Shown: positions 46,101 to 52,863 of the stretch, piece by piece
Numbering within the stretch: position 1 is the stretch's first letter
Layout of the letters: each line of letters starts with the position of its first letter
Source of the DNA: Acidobacteriota bacterium
GTDB taxonomy: Bacteria > Acidobacteriota > Vicinamibacteria > Vicinamibacterales > Fen-181
Length of the DNA stretch: 52,863 nt
NCBI GenBank assembly: GCA_025363775.1
Contig: JANYLG010000066.1
Location: 1-52,863 of the forward strand
Direction of reading: 5' to 3'
Notes under the pieces: model-generated
Databases searched by the model: none
What the model saw: only the letters and a program-made list of their open reading frames with translations
Told to the model about the DNA's origin: nothing
Made by a program: the position numbers and the translations under genes

Positions 46101-46226
46101 ACCGCGATTCGGAATCGTGGACGCGCGCCACTCACGTGGCACGCGCACTTGGCGCCGAGGACGGGTGGGGCTGCTCGCGGGCAGGCCCCACAGGCGCAGT
46201 CGCCGAAGGCGACGCCGAATCGCGGT
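46101..46226. other. Palindromic element able to fold as a four-way junction
   Basis: Closing stem: ACCGCGATTCGG (46101-46112) is the exact reverse complement of 46215-46226, 12 bp. Inside lie three separate hairpins. The first is GCGC-GCCAC/GTGGC-GCGC with a 2-base bulge (46123-46146). The second is GTGGGGC-TGC/GCA-GCCCCAC with one bulged G (46165-46191). The third is GTCGCC-GAA-GGCGAC (46199-46213), a perfect stem. It lies between the converging GT2 and radical SAM genes, 15 bases from one stop and one base from the other. A TTCAGGTTTT follows on the plus strand. It may be a bidirectional terminator, a REP-like mobile palindrome or a structured RNA. Confidence 0.75.
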
Positions 46227-46227
46227 T

Positions 46228-47718
46228 TCAGGTTTTGGGCGTCCCTGCCTTGGCCGCCGGGCCGGTCGGCCGCCGCTTCTCACCCATCAGCGTCTGCTTG
46301 ACGATCTTCCAGACCAGCGACTGGTTTGTCAGCAGCATCCGGCCGAGGTCTGGCAGGTGCCTCGCGAGGTAGCGCGGGCGAAGGAAGAAGCGCCGACGCG
46401 CCCGGCTCAGCGCGGCCATCACCACCTGCTCGTTGAGGCCGTTGCCGTCGAGCACGTAGTACGAGTATTCCATCTTCGTCCAATCGTCGGTGGTGAGCAG
46501 GCCATCACGGCGCGACTTTTCGAAGAGCGCGGTCCCAGGGTACGGAACCGCGGGGTAGAAATTGGCGAAATCGGCGTCGAGCTCGATGGCAAAGCGGGTC
46601 GTCTGCTCCATCGACTCGATGGTCTCGCCCGGGTATCCGTAGATGAAGAAGGCGAACGACTGGATGCCCGCCTCGCGAAGGTTGAGGAACGCCAGCTGGA
46701 TCTTCTGCCGCTCGAGCCGCTTCATCATATCCTTGCGGACCGCGTCAGAGTCTGACTCGATCCCCATCGACAGCATCCAGCAGCCCGATCGCTTCAGCCG
46801 CTTCACGAACTCCAGGTCCACGAGGTTGTCGGCGCGCGCGTTCGCGAACCAACGGACCTCGAGGTTCCGCGCAATCAACTCGTCGCAGAACGCGCTGAAC
46901 GTCTTCTCGTTCAACGTGACGGTGTCGCCCCAGAGATAGAAATACCTGATGCCGCGCTCGCGCTTCGCCCGCGCGATCTCGTCCACGAGAACCGACGGCT
47001 TGCGCTCGCGGAACTTGTGCCCGTGATGGAACGGGACGACACAGAAGTCGCACGAGTACGGGCAGCCGCGGCTGGTCTCGACCAGGATGTACGGCTGATT
47101 GACGAGCGGCAGCCTGTACCGGTCGAGAGGCAGCAGGTCCCACGCCGGGTACGGCATGTCGAGGAAGCCCGCGAACGTGCCCCTCCCCGTATTGGGCAGG
47201 ATCGCCCCGTTCTTGCGGAGCACAACTCCAGGAATTCCCCCCGCCCCGTCCAGCGACTCGAGCTGCGCGATAGCCAGCACCGCGTCCTCGGGTTCGCCAA
47301 CGATCATGGCGTCCACGTCAGGTGCGCGCTGCATCGACTCGATCGGCGCCGCCGAGGCGTGCGGGCCAAAACACACGAGGGGCGCGCCGAAGTGCCTCTT
47401 CAGCTTCGCCATCTCGCTCGTATCGAACTCGAGCGTTGGGGTGGTGCTGCAAAAGACGATGAGGCCGGGCCGGAATCCCTCCTGGTCGAGCCGCTCGATC
47501 ACCGACTCGGTGGACACCCGCTCGGCCGTCTGGTCGATCACCCGGAAGTCGACCTGGCAGGCGCGGAACAGCGAGGCGATCACCACCAGCGAGTAGGGCG
47601 GCTTGGTGGTGCCCAGGACCTCATCGCGCTCCTGGCAGCGCCCTTGCCGGGTGAACGCGACGCCGTTGACCAGCGGCGGGTTGATGAGCAGCGTTGTTCG
47701 ACCAATCATTGAATCCAT
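46228..47718 (-). CDS. Radical SAM protein with cobalamin-binding-like N-terminal domain
   Basis: A 496-residue protein. Residues ~5-150 resemble a B12-binding Rossmann domain (LLINPPLVNG, LIVFCSTTPTLEFDTSEMAKLKRHFGAPLVCFGPHAS, DVDAMIVGEPEDAVLAIA). Residues ~195-410 are the radical SAM barrel with the cluster motif SRGCPYSCDFC and a GIESDSDAVRKDM strand. This is the BchE/P-methylase (class B-like) architecture, used for methylation and ring chemistry on unactivated carbons, including sugars, lipids and hopanoids. The C-terminal helical tail is basic. Heptamer repeats fill the gap to the second radical SAM gene. The substrate is unknown; the glycan context is suggestive. Confidence 0.88.
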   Translation of the reverse strand: MDSMIGRTTLLINPPLVNGVAFTRQGRCQERDEVLGTTKPPYSLVVIASLFRACQVDFRVIDQTAERVSTESVIERLDQEGFRPGLIVFCSTTPTLEFDTSEMAKLKRHFGAPLVCFGPHASAAPIESMQRAPDVDAMIVGEPEDAVLAIAQLESLDGAGGIPGVVLRKNGAILPNTGRGTFAGFLDMPYPAWDLLPLDRYRLPLVNQPYILVETSRGCPYSCDFCVVPFHHGHKFRERKPSVLVDEIARAKRERGIRYFYLWGDTVTLNEKTFSAFCDELIARNLEVRWFANARADNLVDLEFVKRLKRSGCWMLSMGIESDSDAVRKDMMKRLERQKIQLAFLNLREAGIQSFAFFIYGYPGETIESMEQTTRFAIELDADFANFYPAVPYPGTALFEKSRRDGLLTTDDWTKMEYSYYVLDGNGLNEQVVMAALSRARRRFFLRPRYLARHLPDLGRMLLTNQSLVWKIVKQTLMGEKRRPTGPAAKAGTPKT

Positions 47719-47746
47719 GCCCTGCTGGTGCCGGTCGGCACGTATC

Positions 47747-47886
47747 AGCGGTCAGCTGGCAGCTGGCAGCCGGCAGCCGGCAGCCTTCCAACCGTCCCGC
47801 GCGACAGACTGACCACTAGCCACTGACCACTGAGAACGATTTCGTTGCCCGCTGCCCACTAGCCACTAGCAACTAGCCACTGACCA
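47747..47886. repeat. Heptanucleotide tandem repeats (two unit types)
   Basis: Three tracts lie between the radical SAM genes. 47747-47785 is AGCGGTC, AGCTGGC x2, AGCCGGC x2, AGCC. 47809-47833 is CTGACCA, CTAGCCA, CTGACCA, CTGA. 47859-47886 is CTAGCCA, CTAGCAA, CTAGCCA, CTGACCA. Both unit types recur at 13896 and 18475. Confidence 0.85.
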
Positions 47887-47894
47887 CCCTCCTG

Positions 47895-49127
47895 TCACTT
47901 CCCTGAGACCGGCGTCAGTGCAATCGTCCGTCGTCCCTTCAGCGCCGCGGCCGCGACGGGCACCGGTTCTGGCGACAGCTCCACTTTGCAGCAGCGCCGG
48001 CACACCGGGAACAGCTCGCGCTCGAGCAATCGCTTCCGCAACGCCACGTAGCGTGGGTTGTTCCACACCTCTTCGAGCGTGGACACCGCCAGGTCGCCAA
48101 CCTCGACCCGGATGAACGGGCAGAAGAAGACCTTGCCGCTGAAGCCGACGCGCGCGTTCAGGAACGGGTAGAGGCACCGGCCGCGGAGCGGCGTGCCTGG
48201 CGTGTAGTACCCCTCGATCAACTGCTGATGTACTTTCGGCCGGTAGTCGAAGCGAATTCGCTTCTCACGGCACCTGGTTTCGAGCGCCCCGACCTTGGCC
48301 GACACCTGTGTCGGGACGAGACCAGGGTCGGTCGTCACGAACGTCGCCACCAGGCGCCGTTCGGTCTCGCCGATGATCTTCAGCGTCTGATCCACTTCGT
48401 CAGGCGTGGCATACATCAGGTGGTTCAACCCGATCGCGTCCACGCCCAGACCCTCGGCGACGTCCACCATCTGGTCCAGCGCGTCCAGGCTCTCGCGAGT
48501 GACGGTGGTGTTGATGCTCACCTTGAGAGGCGCGCCCTTCGCCCGTGCTGCCGCCTGGAGCCGCCGGAGGCCGGTCGCCGTTCTCTGGAACGTGCCCTTC
48601 ACCCCGCGCGCCGCATCGTGCAACTCGCCGGGACCGTCGATCGACACGCTGATGTGTCGCATGAAACCGGCCAGCGCGAGGTCCGCCAGCGCGTCCGCGC
48701 GCGCCTCGGTCATGGCCGTGCCGTTCGTCGTGAGGTACCCGCACGCATACCCCTTCTGCCTGAACAGATCGAGCACCTGCTCGATATCCTTGCGCACGAA
48801 CACCTCGCCGCCCGTCAGGCTGACGTGCAGCCCCTTCTTTTCCGGGAACGCCTTGCGCAGCGCGTCAACGCTGAGTTCCTGGCGCCACTCACCCTCGAGG
48901 TTGAGCAGGTTGCCGACGTAGCAGAACGCGCACTTCAGGTTGCACCGCATCGTCGCTTCATACACGACGCCGGCCGGGAGGCGGTCCGCCAACCCGGTTC
49001 GCTCTCGCAGGAAGCGTTCGACGCTCCGGTCGTAGCCGCGGTGCCGCCACCGCGCGTGGATCTGCTGGGCCAGCCGCCAGCGGCGCAGCGGTGCGACGAC
49101 GAGATCTCGCAGGCGGCCAAGAATCAT
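47895..49127 (-). CDS. Radical SAM protein with SPASM-like C-terminal cysteines
   Basis: A 410-residue protein. The radical SAM core begins VVYEATMRCNLKCAFCYVGNLLN (CxxxCxxC), with TGGEVFVRKDIEQVLDLF and SVSIDGPGELHDAARG. The C-terminal ~100 residues contain several cysteines (GRCLYPFLNARVGFSGKVFFCPFIRVEVGDL ... FPVCRRCCKVEL), typical of a SPASM or twitch domain binding auxiliary clusters. Such proteins modify peptides or small molecules; here the neighbours point to a lipid or sugar substrate. A candidate promoter lies about 100 bases upstream. Confidence 0.88.
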   Translation of the reverse strand: MILGRLRDLVVAPLRRWRLAQQIHARWRHRGYDRSVERFLRERTGLADRLPAGVVYEATMRCNLKCAFCYVGNLLNLEGEWRQELSVDALRKAFPEKKGLHVSLTGGEVFVRKDIEQVLDLFRQKGYACGYLTTNGTAMTEARADALADLALAGFMRHISVSIDGPGELHDAARGVKGTFQRTATGLRRLQAAARAKGAPLKVSINTTVTRESLDALDQMVDVAEGLGVDAIGLNHLMYATPDEVDQTLKIIGETERRLVATFVTTDPGLVPTQVSAKVGALETRCREKRIRFDYRPKVHQQLIEGYYTPGTPLRGRCLYPFLNARVGFSGKVFFCPFIRVEVGDLAVSTLEEVWNNPRYVALRKRLLERELFPVCRRCCKVELSPEPVPVAAAALKGRRTIALTPVSGK

Positions 49128-49226
49128 GTTGAGCGCTGATGGGTTCGCCGCCTCACGACGGCGGCACTCGGCGCATCGCCATCATCAGGCGGCCGACCAC
49201 GGGCTTGACTGTCGTTGGCTGCGTCC

Positions 49227-49254
49227 ATTGTACCGCGTCAGCGCTCCTGTTCAA
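49227..49254 (-). promoter_or_regulatory. Candidate promoter for the SPASM-type radical SAM gene
   Basis: On the minus strand TTGAAC (49254-49249), a 16-base spacer and TACAAT (49232-49227), overlapping the end of the flippase gene. It would give a ~90-base leader before the radical SAM ATG. Confidence 0.45.
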
Positions 49255-50830
49255 ACCCGGGCGTGACGGCGGCATCCTCTTCCACGGCCGCGCTGCCGGG
49301 AGCGCCGCTCACCGACACGGCCTTCACGGCTTCGGCTTTTCGGCCACGGGCGGAGCGGAGCGCGGCCACCAGGGTCTTCATTCGGGCCAACTCCTTCACG
49401 TGGAAGAAACCCGTCGCGCCCAGGACCGCGGGATAGACAACCACCACGGTGATCCCCCTGGCCAGGACCCCCACTGCCGCGAGGCGAAAATCCGGAAGAA
49501 GCAAGCCGGCCACGGCATAGGCAACCACGCCCGCGACGACGACGCGGACGACCCTGCCGTATTCGTAGCGAATCGGGTAGAACCGATGCGAGAGGGTGAA
49601 CGCGATAGCCGCGAGGGCGGCGTAGGAGATGACGTTCGACCACGCGGGGCCGAGGATCCCGTAGCGGGGGATCAGGATGACATTCGCCAGGATGTTGCTG
49701 GCCGCCGCGGCGCCAGCGGCCACCGGGTAGTACTCGGTGTGCTTGGTGATGTTCATTCCGATCGACGTCAGCAGGTAGGCGCCCTGCAGCGTGACCGCGA
49801 CGGAGATCCACGGGATCACGACGGCAGCCTCGTGGAACGCCGGCTTGGTCATCAGGCGCACCAGGTCGGTCGCCACCGCCGAGAGGCCGGCCGACATCAG
49901 AACCAGGACCGCGAGACCGTAAGTGGTGATCGTCGAAAAGGTCCGCTGCGCGTCCTTCTCCTTCATCGTCTGGAAGTAGAACGGCGCCCACGCGTACTCG
50001 AACGCGCTGAGGAAGAACTTCAGCGCGAGGCCGAGGCTCGAGCCGACCTGGTAGAGCCCAATCGTCTGTAGGTTCTGCACGCTGCTCCCCGTGAGCAGCC
50101 ACGCCATGAGGAGCGGGTCGGTGGTCGGCCCCACGATTTGCTGGGCGATGCCGTGCGGCACGCGGGGCAGGCCGAACCGGAGCACCTCGCGGAGCGTTTT
50201 TCGCGAGAACACCGGACCGACGAGCGGCGCGAACCACCGCAGGAGGACGAACGCAAACGCCACCGTGACGGCGAACTCGGACAGCACCAGCCCCATCACG
50301 CCGAAGTGCAGCACGAGGACGAGGACGATCCGCATGAGGAGCGTCGTCACGGACCGGGTGAACGTGAGGAGGGCGAACCGCCGCGCCTGGCCGCGGATCC
50401 GGAACACGTGGAACGGCAGGAAGAAGAAGCCGCCGACGAACGTGCTCAGGATCATCAACTGCAGCGCGACCGTCTGGCCCTGCAGGCGGAAGAGCCGCGT
50501 CGAGTAGAGCGGCGCGGCCACCAGCGCCACCAGCAGGATGGCGCCGTTGGCTGCCAGCAGGAAAAAGAAAATCGTGCTCGCGAGCCGCTGCCGCGCGCGC
50601 GCGTCCTCGCACTCGTAGAAGAAGCGCATGAACGACGCGTCCACGCCCCAGCGGAACACGATCTTCGCGATCAGGCTGGCCGTGAGGAGCACCGCCCAGA
50701 CGCCGTAGTCGTCCTTGGTCAAGAAGTTGGTAAACAGCGGCAGGAGGAGGAAGCCGACCAGGTGCGTCGCGACATCACCCGTTCCGTAGACGACGAGGTC
50801 CAGGAAGAGCGCCTTGACCTTCTGGAACAC
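49238..50830 (-). CDS. Wzx-like polysaccharide/oligosaccharide flippase
   Basis: Multidrug/oligosaccharidyl-lipid/polysaccharide (MOP) superfamily protein, 530 residues with 12-14 membrane helices. The N-terminus VVYGTGDVATHLVGFLLLPLFTNFLTKDDYGVWAVLLTASLI is typical of Wzx-type proteins. Inside are the GLYQVGSSLGLALKFFLSAFEYAWAPFYFQTM and NITKHTEYYPVAAGAAAASNILANVILIPRYGILGPAWSN segments. The role is flipping lipid-linked glycan units across the inner membrane. The C-terminal ~50 residues form a polar tail. It lies one base upstream of the radical SAM promoter region and directly downstream of a methyltransferase. Confidence 0.88.
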   Translation of the reverse strand: MFQKVKALFLDLVVYGTGDVATHLVGFLLLPLFTNFLTKDDYGVWAVLLTASLIAKIVFRWGVDASFMRFFYECEDARARQRLASTIFFFLLAANGAILLVALVAAPLYSTRLFRLQGQTVALQLMILSTFVGGFFFLPFHVFRIRGQARRFALLTFTRSVTTLLMRIVLVLVLHFGVMGLVLSEFAVTVAFAFVLLRWFAPLVGPVFSRKTLREVLRFGLPRVPHGIAQQIVGPTTDPLLMAWLLTGSSVQNLQTIGLYQVGSSLGLALKFFLSAFEYAWAPFYFQTMKEKDAQRTFSTITTYGLAVLVLMSAGLSAVATDLVRLMTKPAFHEAAVVIPWISVAVTLQGAYLLTSIGMNITKHTEYYPVAAGAAAASNILANVILIPRYGILGPAWSNVISYAALAAIAFTLSHRFYPIRYEYGRVVRVVVAGVVAYAVAGLLLPDFRLAAVGVLARGITVVVVYPAVLGATGFFHVKELARMKTLVAALRSARGRKAEAVKAVSVSGAPGSAAVEEDAAVTPGFEQER

Positions 50831-50831
50831 G

Positions 50832-51551
50832 TCAGCCTCGCCCGGTCTTGCGCATGCGCAGAAGGTTGAGCAGGCACCACCCGGGAACGGGGACCAGCCG
50901 CGTGAGCCAGCGGTGCAGCGGCTCGAGCGACGCCGGGTGGGTCCGGATCAGGTGGGTGATGACCGGGAATGTTGGGAAGATTCCCCGACGCTCGACGATC
51001 TCGAAGCCCGCTGCCCGGAACAGCCGGAGGAACTCGGCAATCGGCCGGTCGCCGGGGTGCTTCAACTCGCTCGCCGTCCGGATGAGCTGTCCCTTCAGCA
51101 GGAAGTGAACCCTCGACTGCAGGTGGGCAAGATTCGGAATAGAGATGAAGGTTTCACCGCCCGGCGTCAGCACGCGGTAGATCTCGGCGAGGGCGACGGG
51201 TTGTTCGTCGAAGGCGAGGTGCTCGAGTACGTCGAGGCACAGCACCCGATCGAACGCCCCGGCCTCGAAGGGCAGCGCCAGCAGGCTGCCTCGGCGCACG
51301 CGCTCGGACGAGTAGTTCTCGTCAACGCCTTCGATGGCGAGACGCGACGCATACGCCTCGATGAACACGCCTTCCCCGCATCCCGCGTCCAGCACCCGGG
51401 TGCCCGGGGCGAGAGCGTCGAGGTACGAGCGCACCCGCTCGACCTTGGCGACATAGGTCGGGTAGTAATCCCAGGTGGGATCGGGCGTGGCGTGGTAGTC
51501 GCCACGCGTCGCGTACTCCCCCGAGCGGCGGGGCGGCGCCACGTCTGGCAT
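50832..51551 (-). CDS. Class I SAM-dependent methyltransferase
   Basis: A 239-residue methyltransferase. Motif I is TRVLDAGCGEGVFIEAYASRLAIEGVDEN, and FDRVLCLDVLEHLAFDEQPVALAEIYRVLTPGGETFISIPN follows. The C-terminal part has LRLFRAAGFEIVERRGIFPTFPVI, common in methyltransferases from glycan loci. It ends one base before the flippase start. A TACAAT box ends 10 bases before the ATG and no clear ribosome site is present. It is the promoter-proximal gene of the glycan locus. Confidence 0.86.
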   Translation of the reverse strand: MPDVAPPRRSGEYATRGDYHATPDPTWDYYPTYVAKVERVRSYLDALAPGTRVLDAGCGEGVFIEAYASRLAIEGVDENYSSERVRRGSLLALPFEAGAFDRVLCLDVLEHLAFDEQPVALAEIYRVLTPGGETFISIPNLAHLQSRVHFLLKGQLIRTASELKHPGDRPIAEFLRLFRAAGFEIVERRGIFPTFPVITHLIRTHPASLEPLHRWLTRLVPVPGWCLLNLLRMRKTGRG

Positions 51552-51624
51552 AGAACGGCCGATTGTACACTGAACGCGGGGAGAGCCTTGAACGGACAGG
51601 GGCGCACAGGCTGCGCCCGCGCGC

Positions 51625-52695
51625 CTACAGTCCGCCGTTGCCGCCAGACTTCTTGATCGGCACCGTCGGTGGCGTGGTCGGAGTCGTCTTCACCGGGTTC
51701 GGCAGGCCGTAGGGGTTGGCATTCGGGTCCACGACCGGCGGCTGGATCGGCTCGGGGAGCCCGTAGGGATTCCGGAACGCCGCGGGCGACGGGCCCGTGA
51801 CCTGGCCCGGCCGCGAGGCCGATGTCGGTGCCGACGCGGTCTGACCTGGCTGCGTCACCCACTGCCCGGGCACCTCGGCCGACGTGTTGACCTGCGTCGG
51901 GAGTCCCGGCGGGCCGGAGTTCGAATACGGCGTTGTCGGGAGCGGTGGGGGAGCGGTGGCCATTCCGGGTACGGTCGCGCCAGGCGACGGGCGATGCCCA
52001 GCCGTGGAGTAGTCATAGCCCGCCTGTGACGCGGATGACTGGGGAACCGCGTTTTGTGACGGCGTCGTTGGCATTCCCGGAAAACCCATTGGGGCCTGGA
52101 TCATCATCCCCGGCATCGTCGCCTGGCCCGGGGTCGGCTGCCCGCTGAACGCCGGCTGACCGTTGTCGCGTGACATCCCTGAAGGCGGCATGCCGGGCAT
52201 GGGCATGGGGATGGGCCTGGCCGGTTGCGGCTCGTTCTCGTCTGCCGGGTCGAATGTCGGCAGAACCGCCGACCGGCCGCGGCCAAAGTTGTTCGTGGCG
52301 GCCGAGGGAGGCGCCGCCACAATGGCCAGGAGCGTGGGCGCCACGCCGGGCAGCAAGAGAATCCTGTCGTAGCGTGAGCTGGCCGGCACAGGTTCAGCTC
52401 GCGGCGCCGCGACGAAGCCGGCGGTCCCCCGCAGCAGCGTTTCGAGCGCCTGCGCCTCCGGCACGTCGGTCAACTGCACGGTCATCGGACCGCCCGCCAG
52501 GCGGTCCAGGTTCGTGATGCGAACCTGTCCTAGTCGCGCCCACTCGGCGAGGATCTGCTGCGGTGACGCATCGGTGGCGACGATGGTGACCTGGCCGTTC
52601 GAAAACGACACTTTCACCCCGCCGGCCCGAGCCGGGACGGCGGCTGTCAACAGCACGCCAGCCAACGTCAGTCGAGCGAGCACCTTCACGATCAC
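51625..52695 (-). CDS. Secreted Pro/Gly-rich protein with N-terminal secretin-like segment
   Basis: Function unknown. From GTG 52695 it is about 356 residues: a signal peptide (VKVLARLTLAGVLLTAAVPARA), then a ~90-residue beta-alpha segment (GGVKVSFSNGQVTIVATDASPQQILAEWARLGQVRITNLDRLAGGPMTVQLTDVPEAQALETLLRG). That segment resembles the short STN/secretin N-terminal domain. A long Pro/Gly/Met/Gln-rich tail follows, with two NPYGLP(E/N)P repeats near the end. The ORF-track version starts at 52839. I prefer the GTG because the signal peptide begins there and a -10-like TATACT lies six bases upstream; the longer start cannot be excluded. Confidence 0.6.
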   Translation of the reverse strand: MIVKVLARLTLAGVLLTAAVPARAGGVKVSFSNGQVTIVATDASPQQILAEWARLGQVRITNLDRLAGGPMTVQLTDVPEAQALETLLRGTAGFVAAPRAEPVPASSRYDRILLLPGVAPTLLAIVAAPPSAATNNFGRGRSAVLPTFDPADENEPQPARPIPMPMPGMPPSGMSRDNGQPAFSGQPTPGQATMPGMMIQAPMGFPGMPTTPSQNAVPQSSASQAGYDYSTAGHRPSPGATVPGMATAPPPLPTTPYSNSGPPGLPTQVNTSAEVPGQWVTQPGQTASAPTSASRPGQVTGPSPAAFRNPYGLPEPIQPPVVDPNANPYGLPNPVKTTPTTPPTVPIKKSGGNGGL

Positions 52696-52849
52696 ACCCC
52701 GAGTATACGCCTCTGGCCGAACGGCGGCGGAGCGGACCCGCACCGAAAATGCTTTGCCTTCCTTGATGGTGATGGTGGCCCACTCCGGGGCATTGGGATC
52801 GGGCGTCTCATTGGGCCTGTACACCTTGTTCATATACACAGTGAGCCTG

Positions 52850-52863
52850 GTCTTTGCAAAGAC
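52850..52863. repeat. Perfect palindrome at the right edge
   Basis: GTCTTTGCAAAGAC is a perfect 14-bp palindrome ending exactly at the last base. It may be an operator half of a larger site or coincide with an assembly break. Confidence 0.5.

Noticed and set aside
1-52863. tRNA, rRNA or CRISPR array
   Set aside because: No intergenic space shows a tRNA acceptor/T-loop pattern, rRNA sequence or regularly spaced repeats of CRISPR size; the heptamer tracts have no spacers.
1-52863. Prophage or insertion sequence
   Set aside because: No transposase, integrase, capsid or tail gene is present; the only hints are small palindromes and one gene remnant.

Overview
The window reads as one continuous piece of a high-GC bacterial chromosome. 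It most likely comes from an Acidobacteriota member, possibly class Vicinamibacteria. That is an inference from two VWFA-related secreted proteins of the acidobacterial type, a fragment of an ADOP/MacB-type permease, a fused alpha/beta E1 dehydrogenase and the overall gene style. I see no rRNA, tRNA, CRISPR array, prophage or intact insertion sequence. The first gene is cut by the left edge.

Layout. (1) 1-3634, minus strand: a histidine operon hisL-hisI-hisG-hisD-hisC, running off the left edge. It is headed by a leader peptide with six consecutive His codons and a strong hairpin plus T-tract, which together form a classical transcription attenuator. (2) 4009-6738: an orphan SAM methyltransferase with a C-terminal beta-rich domain (plus), convergent with ispG (minus). 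(3) 6821-13863, minus: a tetrapyrrole operon ccsA/hemX-hemA-hemC-cobA/hemD-hemB-hemL. Two VWFA-related secreted proteins lie upstream (13924-15842), and the whole run is probably served by a promoter at 15878-15907. (4) 15986-27936, plus: a near-consensus promoter (TTGACA-17-TATAAA), a ~205-nt leader, then nuoA-C-D-H-J-K-L-M-N followed by atpZ-atpI-atpB-atpE. No Fe-S subunit of complex I (NuoB, E, F, G, I) is present, and no F1 gene follows. (5) 28147-34287, minus: a permease remnant, a fused E1 dehydrogenase, a rhomboid protease, MurJ and a YqeY protein. (6) 34295-51551, almost all minus: a surface-glycan locus with four GT-C-like membrane proteins, a GT4 and a GT2 transferase, a polysaccharide deacetylase, a GNAT protein, two methyltransferases, two radical SAM proteins and a Wzx-like flippase. 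(7) 51625-52695: a secreted Pro/Gly-rich protein of unknown role.

How it works together. Regions 3 and 4 diverge from a 383-bp promoter region. Heme and cytochrome biogenesis genes thus sit back to back with NADH dehydrogenase and the ATP synthase membrane sector, forming a respiratory block. The glycan locus has modules for precursor modification, a lipid flippase and membrane-embedded transferases, which suggests export of a decorated polysaccharide or glycoconjugate.

Most notable non-coding structure: the his attenuator; a four-way-junction-like palindromic element at 46101-46226; an 18-bp perfect inverted repeat at 30976-31052; heptanucleotide tandem repeats at four intergenic spots; and several GC-rich hairpins between genes.
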